Positions 49,801-62,900 of a DNA stretch of 64,000 nucleotides are shown piece after piece. The stretch's first letter is position 1; each line of letters opens with the position of its first letter. A program made the translations under genes and the position numbers. The DNA comes from Anoplopoma fimbria (lineage: Eukaryota > Chordata > Actinopteri > Perciformes > Anoplopomatidae): assembly GCF_027596085.1 (NCBI RefSeq), contig NC_072450.1, positions 6,610,736 through 6,674,735 on the forward strand, given 5' to 3'. Below the pieces are notes generated by a model. It ran no database searches. It saw only the letters and a list, made by a program, of their open reading frames with translations, and was not told where the DNA came from.

Positions 49801-52800
49801 AGCCTGAGCATTACTCTGTTAATGACTCAGCCACTAATCACACATCAGAGGCCCGGGACACAACGCCAGCACTGTTTCCTGCCTGGGAGCAGATCAGGAA
49901 GGATCAGCAGCGTGATGTCATCAACCACATAGAGAGGTGGGGCTGATCGCAGCGGATTCATTCATTCATTAATTCATTCATCTAACAGAGGGAACAATTT
50001 ACTGGGGACTCGCTTTTATCTTAATTTGGTCGAGACAGCAATGTGTGCTGGGAGCCACATGACAAGGAGAATATTAATAGATTAACTCATGTCTGGTTTA
50101 AATCTCGTCCATCACTGTGTGTGAGATATTTTAACTTTACTTATTGGTTGTTCTCTTTATGACCAGAGGAATGTGCAGGTATGTCCAGAGAAATAAGTAA
50201 ATAAATAAATAAATGGATAATTATGTAAATAAAGGTAATAATAATAATGTTGATGAGTAAGTTAAATAATTAGATAAATAAATAATAAGGTAAATAATAA
50301 TTAAAATAATACCAATAATAATAAATAATAATAATAATAATAAAAAATACAATTATTACAATAATACAATAAAATAATAATAATACAAAACTTAAAAATA
50401 AGTACATTTATAAATTAATATTAATTAGTGCTTGGGCTTGTAGTAATGATCACTTTTAGAGTAATTTGTTGATGTTGGGGTTGATTTTCTGGAAACATTC
50501 TACTCTTACTTTTCTGTTAAATCCAGTTTATACTGGATGATAAGACTTTACATGCTCTCACATAGAGTTGTGTTCTTTCTTTCCTACAAACATTTTATCT
50601 CTGTTCTGATTTCTGAGTCTGAGCATTTTGCCAGTTTGTTCTGTTTGACCTTTTGGTGATGGAACATGTTTACATGTTGCTGCTTGTATTAGCATTTAAA
50701 ATCTATACTTTCTTTAACCTCAGTTGCAAAAACATTCTGCAAAACTGCATTTTATACAACATTGATTTGTGAGAAAAATCATCTTTTTTTTTACAGGTTT
50801 ACTTTCATACACGGTTACTTAGATATTGTGATGTATTGCACATGATTGTCTCATAAATAAGAGAATGGGAACAGAAAAGTGGAAGTAATTACTTATGTAA
50901 ACAAACATCAATCTTGTTTTTCTACTTTCTGAGGATCTATCTGTTAGATATATTTATAATAACAGTCCTTTATGGTTTCTACAGATAAGGAGAAGGTGAT
51001 CATATTTAAGGTGAGTGGGGGGTCAGGGTGGAGGGGATGAAGTGACAGTGCTGCACCCACACAGAGCAGGTCTGACAAAGTGTTGGGTGGATGATGTGAC
51101 TTTTGTCCTGTAAATCCAACAACGGTCGGGTAACCCTACACCTCAGCGACATACACATATACACATAAACCGCATGTCCTTGGCAGATCTACACGTTGTG
51201 ATCCGACACACAAACAAAGAGAGAGAAAGTCATGTTGGAGGTTTCCTGTATGTCATCACGTCTCTCTCACGCCTCTCACTTTGATCCCTGTAATTATCTC
51301 CTCTTGTGAAAGGGAAAGACAGACTCATAGGGGTGGGAATAAAAGAGTCAGACATGCTACTGGGGGGTGGGGGGGGGGGGGCAATAATAATAAGTTTGTG
51401 TCTGTTTTATTGTGCATGTGCACGCTAGATGTGTATTACCTGTGCATTTGTATAAAAGCTTTACAATACCAGGAAAAGCTCAGTTCACTTAGACAACCTA
51501 AATCAGTTTCCAAATACATTATTTAAAAATTCTATTTAACCATTATTTTGTCGGGATAATCCCATTGAGATTATGAATCTCATTTCCAAAGGGGTTCTGG
51601 TCAAGATGGCAGCGTGAAAGTTTGACAGCATTACCACATAACGGCACAAATAAGAGGCTTAAAAAACAAAACAGCAAATGGAATCAACCAAAGAATCCTG
51701 AATCTTGTTTTTTTTTTAATCTTGCATACTTATAAAATAATGTAGTTTAAAGTGTCTCTGCAGTTTACAGCAAGAACACTTAAAAAAAAAAGATTGTTTG
51801 TGATATTACTCTGTATTTCTGTAGTTTCTTTCTGTTAGTTCCTACAATGATAAAGTTTTTTTTTTTTCGGTTATGAATAACCTCTTTAAAAACACCTGTC
51901 CTATACACTATAGCCTAAATTCAGATAAAAGCAGGCTTCTATCCTGTAGAAGAATCAAATGGTGATGATGCATAGAATCATGTATGGGCTCAACTGACGT
52001 GTTTTTTCCGAATCTTGTAAAGAAAACTAAGCTTTCATTGGAGTCTGGATTTACCAGGTTTTCCCAAAGAACATGCACACAGCTGATTCCCCCGAGGCAC
52101 ATTTACAAAACCAGTTCCAGCGTCACTGGACTTGCTCTCCAACTCTTTGTCCGTCTCTCATGTTGCTCTCTCCTCTGTAATGATTCGCCTCCCCTTCACT
52201 CTGCAGGACAAAACCTGTCTTTGGATCTCATCACACTGTGTCTATGTTGATCATCTGGGACTTTTTGTTTTACTTTAGTTCCCAATTACATTTCCCAGAA
52301 CATTGACATCCTTGAAAGAAGGAGTGTAAAGTTTTCGTATTGATTACACAGTTTTTGTCACTATGCACCTAAATGGCAAATAATGACTTGAGGCTGCATT
52401 ACATAGTGGTTTATTGTTTATATTGCGGTGTAATAAAATGCAAGTTTACTACATTCTGTGGCTATTTTACATTGTTAAAGTGTTTAAGGGTGGATTCTTT
52501 CCATTAAGAGAACCATTTTCCACATAATACTATGCCTACTAGCTCATTCCCAGTCCTTGTTTGTTCCTCTGAATCAAAAGACTGTGTTCCTTTAGCCCTG
52601 AGGATTGAGCAGACTCCAGTGGAGCTGCCTCGCCTGAGCGGGGAGTCTGCCTGCTGGTGGGAAAAAGCACGGCGGGGTACTTTCCCCCTAATAAACAAGC
52701 TTTTGAAAAAACAAAGCTGCACCAAAGCTGATTATGGATTTCTAAGGGGATGGAGGGCTTTTCTTAGAGGAGCGGTTGTAATCCGTCCTAATGTTCTCTA

Positions 52801-55800
52801 AACAAATGGAATAATAATAATTTTGGCACGGTGGTGCGTAATAAGAAAGGGGAGGCTTCAGAGTCACAGAGAGATGGCGGTATGCCGGATTACATTTCAA
52901 TTACGGATCACACCACCATGACCAGGACACACAGTCACTGTATATTTAATACACTTGTCTCATATCCATCCTTCTTCCTCAGGGCTCCTCTTACCTTCCT
53001 CAAAGCCGTCCCTGAAGGAGCCCGATCTGCTCATGGTGCGAGTCTTCTCGTCAAGCGACATGCAGGAGTTTCTGAGTCGGTTGTCGCTGGAAGGGTCGTA
53101 GGAGACTTCCTGATTGGTCAGGCTGTTATTGCGCAGACCGGTGAGGTTGATCTGAGCTGCCGAGGTCGGGCTGGAAGCTGTGAGAGAGATATATGAAATG
53201 ATATAAGTCAGGCAATGATGGGGTTTTTTTTGTATCTTTTAGTTTAGTCTATAAAATGTCAGAAAACTGTGAAAAAAAGGCTGTAAGAATCTCTAAGAGT
53301 CCAATGTAAAGCCTGCAAATTGCTGGTTTTGTCCAAAGAGAAGTCCAAAACCTAAAGATGTTCAGTTTTCAATTCCATGAAATAGAGAACAGCAGTAACA
53401 ATGTTTGGCAACTTTCTGCCCACCCATCCATTTATAATATTCAGTAATATGAGTTTCTCTCTCTTGAAAAACTGCAACACTGTCATTGTGAACAGCTTGA
53501 TGGTAAGGAGTTTTGAGTTTATGCACCGAGTTTTGGAAATTGTTTCCCAGGCTTGAGTTTCTCTCAACCAACATAGAATCAATGTACACAAGGAGTGCTG
53601 GGTTTTTGTGGTGTGTTTGGGGCGTACCGAGCTGTCCGAAGTTGAAGCGGGTGCCTGAGGGGGAGGTGATGCTGGAGCTGGGTGAGAACGGGGAGTTACT
53701 GACTGATTCCTGCAGCCCGCTGGTGGAGTGGGAGCGCAGCCAATCACGGGCCTCCTCTTGGTTTCGCAGATGTGGTGAGGGGCCATATCTACAGGAAGTC
53801 AAAGAGAAGATTAAAGTGGAAGCGATAACACAAAAAGTACGGATTTTGTTACAGGACAAGATGATCTGGAATCAGATTTTTTCCAATCAGTGGGGTGGAT
53901 TTTTTCTCAAGCAGCCATATTAGTAGCCAGGATCAAACAGGATGTATCAGAGGCCCAAACAAGGAATTACAACACCATGAACGAAAGACTGATTCTCAGC
54001 TGTGAGCAACAAAAACTAAGGGACATAAAGCAGAAAAAGAAGCCGAAAAACATTTGACCCCCAAGATCAGGCCCGCTACAGCACAACACAGTTATAATAG
54101 CTCTACACCACGACAAAGTGACATGCCTCGTCACGGAAGCACAACACAACAACACATGTGCCAAGTGCCAAACAAAAACGTCAAAAGCATATACATTTAT
54201 ATATTTTATTTAAGTGTGAGCAACAGTTATCAAAGAGTGAATGTAGACGCAGAAATCAAAGACAAGATAGAAGACAATTTTTGTGAGCCAGTGTGAAAGA
54301 AGCGCCACATGTCCAGCAGGAAGTGAAGTCAGTACCTGAGTCCTTTCTTAGGCAGAGTGTTTCTACCACAGTGTGGCCCGCTGTGGGAGAGAAACACTTC
54401 AGAGGAGGAGAGCAAAGGAGGCAAGGAAACATGTGTCTGCATCTCTTAAAGGCTACCTATTACTACTTTTAACCTGCAAATATATTGTTGTTATTTACAT
54501 TAATATATCCAACCTTATACACTGCTAAAAAAAAAAAAAAAAAACTAACTTGCCAAGTTAACTTAGAATAATTGTTAAAAACTCTCAACTTGCTACAAGA
54601 ATTTTCTAGAAAAAAAGCAGATTTATGGCAGATTGCTTCACCGGTGAAAAATTCTGAAATTAATTAATTTGTCTCATCTTAATGGCTGAATAACTGCATT
54701 TCTCAGGGTTCATAAATGGTGAAAATATTCCATAAGAATACAACTTTTACAGGGTAAAATCAACAAAAAACATATCCTGTGCCCATGCTATTGGGTAAAT
54801 GTGCACATACAAAACTCTACCACAAGGCGGCAGTAAGTGAACACGGACCACTAAACAAAACCAGTGAAGGTGCCAACATCCACACAGACGACCTCACACT
54901 TTAACTCTCATACATATCCATTCATACAGGAACTAGAGGTCCTTAAACATAACCACAGGCTACCACACAGAGCGCTAATCTCCACGTAAAGACAATATAA
55001 ACCACAGCTACATCGCAAAGCTTCTCTCTGTGGCTCTAAGTGATGCTCTCTGTGTGGCAGCAGGTGGTGGTTTTAGCAGGAACCTCCTCTGCTGTTTAAC
55101 CAGAAGCCTAACACTGCACACAGGCACGTTTACCTGTCCTGCTTCCGAGGCAGCGTGTTTCGGCTGAATATAGGGCTAGCGGACGGGGAGGAGAGGGGAC
55201 TGATGGAAGACAGGAGGGAAAACGCACAACAGACACAGAGAAAGAAAGATTTTAGAGAGTAGAGTAAATCTTTCAGCACAGAGATCAACTCTCAACTCTT
55301 CACCAATGAAGTTAATAAGAAAACTTAAAAGAGGAGGGTGATGTCATAGCCTCAAAGCTTCCACTAATGCTATTAAGTTTCCTTCTCAGACATTCCCATC
55401 ACATTACACAGTCAACCTGTCAGGATGGAATCCGCTACAATGACCACAATTACTGTTCAAATCGGATGAGGACGCCACGGGATTTTGTTTCTGTGCTCGA
55501 TCGCGGACAGAACGACAAACAAGAAGCGACAACTCGCCACGACGGACGCTTTCTGCATCATCTCCGTTCTGGACACGTTAAAGTCAGAACTGGGCAGGAT
55601 TTCAAAATGGTCAGAGATGGAAGAAGTATTTAGATCCTTAAGTGACAGCATCAAAAAAAGTTAAAGTCCCCAATTCAAAAAATAAAAGTACATTTGTTTG
55701 ATAAGCAAAATGTACTTAAGTATAAAAAGTTATATGCAGAAGGATTCAAAACATTATATTATACAGTACCAGTCAAAAGTTTGGACACACCTTCTCATTC

Positions 55801-58800
55801 AATGGTTTTCTACATTGTAGATTAATATTGAAGACATCCAAACTATGAAGGAACACAAATGGAATTATGTGGTAAACAAACAAATGCTCAACAAACCAGA
55901 ATATGTTTTATATTTTAGATTCCTCAAAGTAGTTGAATGAGAAGGTGTGTCCAAACTTTTGACTGGTACTGTATTATTATAAAAGATGCATTGACCTAGC
56001 AGCTATTTAATGTTTTTGCTGGTTGAGGTGATTTTAACTACTTACTAAACTGTTGGATTATCTTAATCTGTAACAACCAATTATATTTTTTAAACTGATC
56101 ATATGTTTTGTATGTGAAACTTTAACCTGCAAAGTAATAAGTCATATTAAACAAAGAACTAGAAGTATTAAAGAAACCCTATGTGACTTCTAAAAGATGA
56201 TTTATTATATTTGAAAAGTTAAACTCATCAGAAATGAAATGGTCTCTTGCTCAATTCAATGAATTTACAGGTTTTTCTGCCAGTCTTATTTCGTCTGTTT
56301 AACCAGTAGCTTGTGGTGGCTGATGGCTCCCACACTGTATTTAAGGAAACAACCTCATATACCACACTGATGAAGGCAAGATGCTACACTGGAAAACAGA
56401 TGACAGACTTTCTTTTTGATGTTTTATGGTGGGGAAAAGGAAAAAAAAGGGGGTTTAAAAAACCCAAATGGGACATCCCAACTTCTGAGTGTCCTCACCT
56501 CTCAGACATGCCGGTCTTGGTGCTGCCGGTGCGTCCCAGAGCAGACAGGGTGTCTTCCCTGTGGGCGCCGTGGCCAGCGCTGCTTATGCTCATGTCGATG
56601 GACTCGCTGCTGGTGTGCATGCTGCTGACGGAGGGGTATCCCATGCTGCCCGCCCCGCCGTGCCCGCCCAGCGTGCTCTCCCTGCTCTGGGCGGAGGAGC
56701 CGCTGAAGGTGGTGCCCCACGTCAGGCTGTTGGACGGGCCGGTGGAGGAGTAGACTGAGCCGGGACTGGAGGCCTGTGAAGGGACGATGAGGACATTATT
56801 GTGTTTAAAAATCAGTGGCGGTCTGTGTGTTTTGAAGCAATCTTTCCAATCAGGCAGAAATGCTAAAAGTTCTCTTAAATCTGCAGCTTTTCTTAAGTTC
56901 TCTAATGCATCATTCACTTGTATTTGATGGTCTATTTGCTTTAAGGTTACTGACTTTTTCAACTTTTGAACCTATGTTTATTGTTTCTTAAGACTCGACT
57001 GCTGCTTAAAGACGAGGCCCTATGAGTCACATTATGATGGAGACAGACTTCTGATTAATTCCTATGAATCATGAGAAGGTGCCGGCGAGTTCGTGACTCA
57101 GCATGCTCAGACTTTGCTTCTCCGTTGTAATATGTAGCCCACAGTGAACCAAACCAGTACCTACACTGCTCGTCTCTACCTCCACTGAACACACTCATTA
57201 GTACTTGAAGGAATCCAACAGGTTTGTTTTAAGTCAGGTGAGAACAACAATCATCCTTGTGATTCTGCCAAAGCCTTGTCATTATCTTCCCGAACACCTT
57301 CAACACACCCATCAACTCTAAGCTCAAATGTAAATAATCATTTTAATCTAAAACACAGATTTAACCTTCTGGTGTGACAGTTTACAACAAACCCTAAAGC
57401 TAAAGTGTTAAGAGTGTCTTTAGCTCTAAAGTTAAAGGGACAAAAATCAAAAATATCAATTTTTCCTTACCTGTAATCTTTATCAATCTAGATTGTTTTG
57501 GTGTGAGTTGTCTAGTTTTGGAGATATCGGCTGTAGAGATGTCAGCGTTCTCTCCAGTATAATGGGACTATGTGGCACTCATAAATACATTTAAAAAATT
57601 TAAGAACAATGTTTCTTTACAGGAAATCCTGATCCGGTGACTCAATGTTATCCGCAGACTTTGTTGTGCTCACAACAATGTCTGCAATATTCAAAGGAAT
57701 GCAGACATCTTTACGACCAATATCTCTAAAACTAGGCAACTCATACCAAAACAATTGATAGATAATAGCACTGCAGCTCATAGGAACATTTTACCCTCTG
57801 CCAAGTTGTACAGTTTTATAATATGAAAACTGATTGTAGCTTTAAGAAATCACTTAAGTTGTTACAAGTCTTCATAAGGTGGACATGCATGCATGAAAAT
57901 TCATTGCAATCCCTCTAATAGCTGTTGAAATATTACAGTCTGGACAAAAAACATTGTTTTTAGCCACGAGCACGGCTAAAAATTACTCAAATGCAACTCC
58001 AAAATAAACTCAAAAAGAAAAAAGAAAACGCTTCCCCTCCTTTGATGGTTAGTAATGGGTGGTGGGCAGTTGAAGGACGAGTTCAGCTTAGAATAGCAGC
58101 GTAACTAATGATTTAGTAGCTGCTCCCATGACGTAGTTCTAAGGATAAACCAGACTACTTAAGTCATTTTAAAGGAAATATATTTCATGACTACATTGTG
58201 TATGCTAAAGCTTTTTCATACAATTGTTGTTATTCACTAGACTGTATGTTTAACATGTAAAATCCCAGCCAGTAATCCTCCAGGAGCTTTGTTATCTATG
58301 CTATCTCATCATTTCCAGAGTAAGCTGACTGACAGATCGATCCATTGTCTCCATTATTTGTTTATTTGTTTTTGCTCACCTGCTCGCTGCCCAGCGTCCC
58401 CATCCCTAGTCCCTGCACTCTGCCTCCAAACAGGGGGCTGCTGGTCTCGCTGTCCACGCCCCCCAGCCCTCCGTCGGGGGACTCCAGCACCGTGCCCACG
58501 TGGTTCATGGTGGCGTGGGGGTTGGAGATCACAGTGGAGTTCTTCATGTTCTCAGCCGTGGTGACCGGAGCCTGTTTACCGGGCTTCCCACCAAACAATC
58601 TGTGGGAAATCAGGGAGGGAAAAAAACGGTGAGAACTGTGACTAAAGTATTAAAAGAGCAGGATGTAATTTCCTAATATACTTTTTCATTCCTAAGAATT
58701 TTGACCAATCACATTATCAATAATAAAGGGTGGAGTATGACAGATTTATGGTTGAACTTCTACAGACAGAAAGATGCACATTCTGTCAATGTACGACCTT

Positions 58801-59250
58801 AATAGAGAATATGATGCCATATAAAGTCTGTTTATAAAAGTCTACATGTACATGTTTTGTAATGCATGTTCTACATAAAATGACATCTTTTAATGCTTAA
58901 TTATTCTACATTGCTTTTAAAAAAAAGTTTGATGATGCTGAAGTTGCCTGAAGCTATATTTTTCGTGTATTAAAGTCAATTTAAAACTGATGCTGCTGCA
59001 AGAAGCAAGGTCATGAGGTTGGAAAAATCATTAGGATTCGTCCTCCAGGCATAATGAATATTAACAGCAAATTAAACAACAAATTATGTGTAAATATTCA
59101 TGGCTGTTCTGGATCAAAGAAGCGGAGAAGCGAGCTGGTAAAGCGTGCCACCCTGAAGGTCCCGCCGCTAAGAGGACAAAAACACCAGTATTATTCTTTA
59201 CTTTGCAGCCAGGAGAGGCAGCGTATGTGCTCAGATCTGAGTCAGGTCCA

Positions 59251-59320
<70 letters not shown>

Positions 59321-59609
59321 CTCTCTCCTGGTTCTCTACTAATCCTGGGTTTGAGCTAAATGGCAGGCTATGACGACTGGAGCCGCGGTGGGCGATAATG
59401 GCAGCACACAGCCTCTTTGAAGAGTTATCATTCCCTCACATTAATGAGGGCAGAGCGCTGAGGTAAGACTCAGCTCCCATTACCCAGCACCACACCCTCC
59501 CTTCTCCACCCTTTTCCCCCCGCACCGGCAAGGCTGAGGCTTGGCAGCTGATCAGCCCGGCTCAAAGCCTGCCTTGCACAATGGCCTGATTTAACTTCAC
59601 TGAGCCTGC

Positions 59610-59708
<99 letters not shown>

Positions 59709-59951
59709 AAGCCCACACGTGTGATCATTACTCACCACTGTTTATCATCTAATATGACTTCATGATTACTAACTTTTCAAATGACCTTCACTGTCTCTTT
59801 TTCTCTCCCTCTTTGTATGTGTGTGTGTCTGTGTTTGTGCTTTATGTGGGTAAATTCAAGCCCATACAGGAAGGCCCCACTCAGTATGGCTCATCAGTTA
59901 GCCGTCATTATGTCTGCAGGATCACTGACAATATAAATTATATTCAGTGTT

Positions 59952-59999
<48 letters not shown>

Positions 60000-62900
60000 T
60001 CACCTGCGCAGTGTGGGTGAAGAAACCTGCTGTCTTCCCGTCAGAGGAACAGTCGCTGCTCCTCCACTCTGCATCACCCCTCCGCTCCTGAGGTTGTCGA
60101 TCTCGGAGACGCCCTTCTCCCGATCCGTCTGATTGGCCATCAGGCCTCCTGGGCCGTTGGCCTTGGTCAAGCCCATTGGGTTTTTCCCGTGAGTGGTGAC
60201 GGAGAGCACGGCGGCCTCGATGCTGCTGGTGGAGGAGCGATTACCATGGCGGGCGGCAGCTCCCGACCGGCTGGGCCTCGGCAGGCTGCGGTACTGCAGC
60301 GTGGAGCGGGCGCTCATGGGGAGGAAACCATCGTCGTGGTGACCCAGCATGGACGCCCCATCCTGCCCGCCGGCCTTCAACCCTCCTGCAAGTGAGCGTG
60401 CCCCAGATTTGGGCATCTTCCCCAAGGTGGCTGATCCACTTGTGATGGTGGCGCCGCTGGCAGTAACCATGGTCACCATCCCGTGGCCTTGCTTCTTGAA
60501 GCCGAAGGTGCTGGTAGGGGTGCGTGATGTGTGTGAGGCGTGTGTATGTGTCTGGGAGTGGGGGTCTGAGACGGTGTGCGTGAGGACGTTCGTCGTGGAT
60601 GTGCGGCTGCTGGGGATCGACTGTTTCTTTGTCTCATCGCCGCTGCTGCGTCCCGCGTCCGAGGGCGAGCGGTGAAGACCGTTAGGACGAGGAGAGAGAC
60701 GGCCCTTTTCTGACACCTTGACGTCATCCGTCTTACCTGCAGGACAAACAGAACGAGACATCAGTGGGGAGATAAAGAGTAAGTTGGATATTTGTATTTG
60801 GTTTTTAATTTAAACTGTAATCTTTATGTCTATGTTACCTGAACTGTGGGTCTTGAGGCCTCCGGAGCTCGTGGAGCCTGTGCTACTGGTGCTTTTAGTC
60901 CGGGGGGACGTCACCCCCACCTGAGTGCTCATGCCTCTCCTCCAAGAGCCCGTGTGGGACACCGAGGGGGTCTTCCTCCCTGACCCGCCCTTGTCGGACT
61001 CGTCAGAGATGTCGGAGGGGTTCCGGCGGCTCCACTTGGAGGCCGACTCCATCCTGACCCCGCTGTCTGACCCGCCGTCTGGCCTCTTCACCTCGTCTGC
61101 TGACCAGGCCTGGTGCACCACTGTGGAGGCCGAGTGCTTCTCTGCATCTGTCACGGGCTGGGAACACACACACACACACACACACACTTTAGGTCAGATT
61201 TATTACTGCTGAAGAAAGCGTCTTTTATGAGAGGTTGCCAGGTGTCTCTAAAATGCACTCTGTTTTATGACCACAGCCATCATGTTGTGTCATGCCGCCA
61301 GCATCCACAACATCATCACCTGAGCAAGTAGTCATGGCCTGAGCAGAAAGAGTTCTTCTCCTTATTTAAAAATGTGAAAGAAGCATTATTCCTGCTTTTG
61401 TTTTGCCGGACAGCTCATGTTGTTGAGAGAGAGGTGACCTTACAGTAAAGACTCAAGTCTGTCAGAACAAGCTTTTAGTAGCGTCACAAGTCTTTTGGGT
61501 CTATGAATAGTGAATCCAAATCCCTCTAGCAGTTTTCCTGGGTCCATCTTACTTATTTTTTACTTGATCTGGGACTCTAGCAGGTTAAAATAATTTGAGA
61601 CTAGAACATGTTTGCTTTAAAGTCTCAAGTCAAGTTTTGAGGGAGTCAAATCGCATGTAAGACTGCACTCAAAGCAGAGAAGTCCAGTATAAGTCTGTTG
61701 TTTACAATAAAAAAGTGTGGAAAAAGTTCCTGATCATCCAGAATGTTACAACTAAATGTGTCTTCTTTCAAAACCTAAAAACACTGAAGGTGAGTTAGTG
61801 GTGAACTTTAAATTACTTTTGACTTCTTCTTTCTTTTGATTTTTTTTTCTTTTGAAAAACAAAAGGCTCTGGTGAACTAGCTTTACAGCTGTTTGAGGGA
61901 TGATGCCTGCTGTTGCCAGGGCAACGCTCCAAAAATGCAGCACACTGCTCTGCTCCCAGAATTTAAAACAGCTTTAATCAACCTGCACTGTGTCAGAGTG
62001 CTGTACTGAGAGAAAGGCTCCTTTGTGCCCTCCTTAGTTGTTTCTTCAGCACCTCGTCCTCTGCGGCCATAATGGACGCCAGTCACATGATGCCCGGCTC
62101 CACATCAGCCACAATACCGTGAGTCAGCTGACAATATTATTATTGTTATCGTCTCCCCGATCACTTTCCTGGCGCGTATTGGCTCTTAATCACTGTTTAA
62201 TGATTTGAGGCCAGAGTCAACATCAGCGTTAGCTTTGTGAGTTCACAGCTGTAGTTTCACATTCTTCTCTGCATGCAGAGGAATGCTGGGACCGACTGGG
62301 TTTAGGGAAATGAGGCCAAGTGGAAGGATACGGTTGCATCAGTTTACCACTTTGTACGTCTAGTTTACATTTCTTCCAATCATTTCTTAACGCCACAGGA
62401 AATTAGACTACTTAAGATTTGTGTATTTTTCATTTAAATCAATACACAGTCCAAATGTGGAACTAAATGGGTAGCTTTGGTATTTTATACTTTGCTAGAG
62501 TGCCGGTGTTGTCAGAGTTTGTTGTGTTGGAGAACAGAAAAGGATAGCTTAGTGTTACCTTAAAGATTTTAAATGTCATGGTTGAATATTTTGCTGATTT
62601 CCACAATGTGGATATGACGCGAGATTTCAGAACAAGACTTAACCAAGCAAGACTTGGTTGGACTCAATAACAAAGAGACCGGATTAAGCTAAAGGTAAAA
62701 AAAAGCCAGTCAGCTAAAGTTTTTATTTTATCATCTTTTCCACAATGTTGTCAGACACTAATAATAATAATATGAGCCCGTCACTGACGATGAATTTCCC
62801 TGAGTGATTAGATTACAGGCCTTTTAGTGGCCGTCTGCAGCGTTCTTGCACAAAACTGGACTGATTTCAAATTGTTTTGTCCCAAAAGACACTTAGACAC

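Noticed and set aside
50985..51010. 26-base + strand exon-like segment between TTTCTACAG and GTGAGT
   Set aside because: It is on the strand opposite nav2, no other exon of such a gene is visible, and the length is not a multiple of three.
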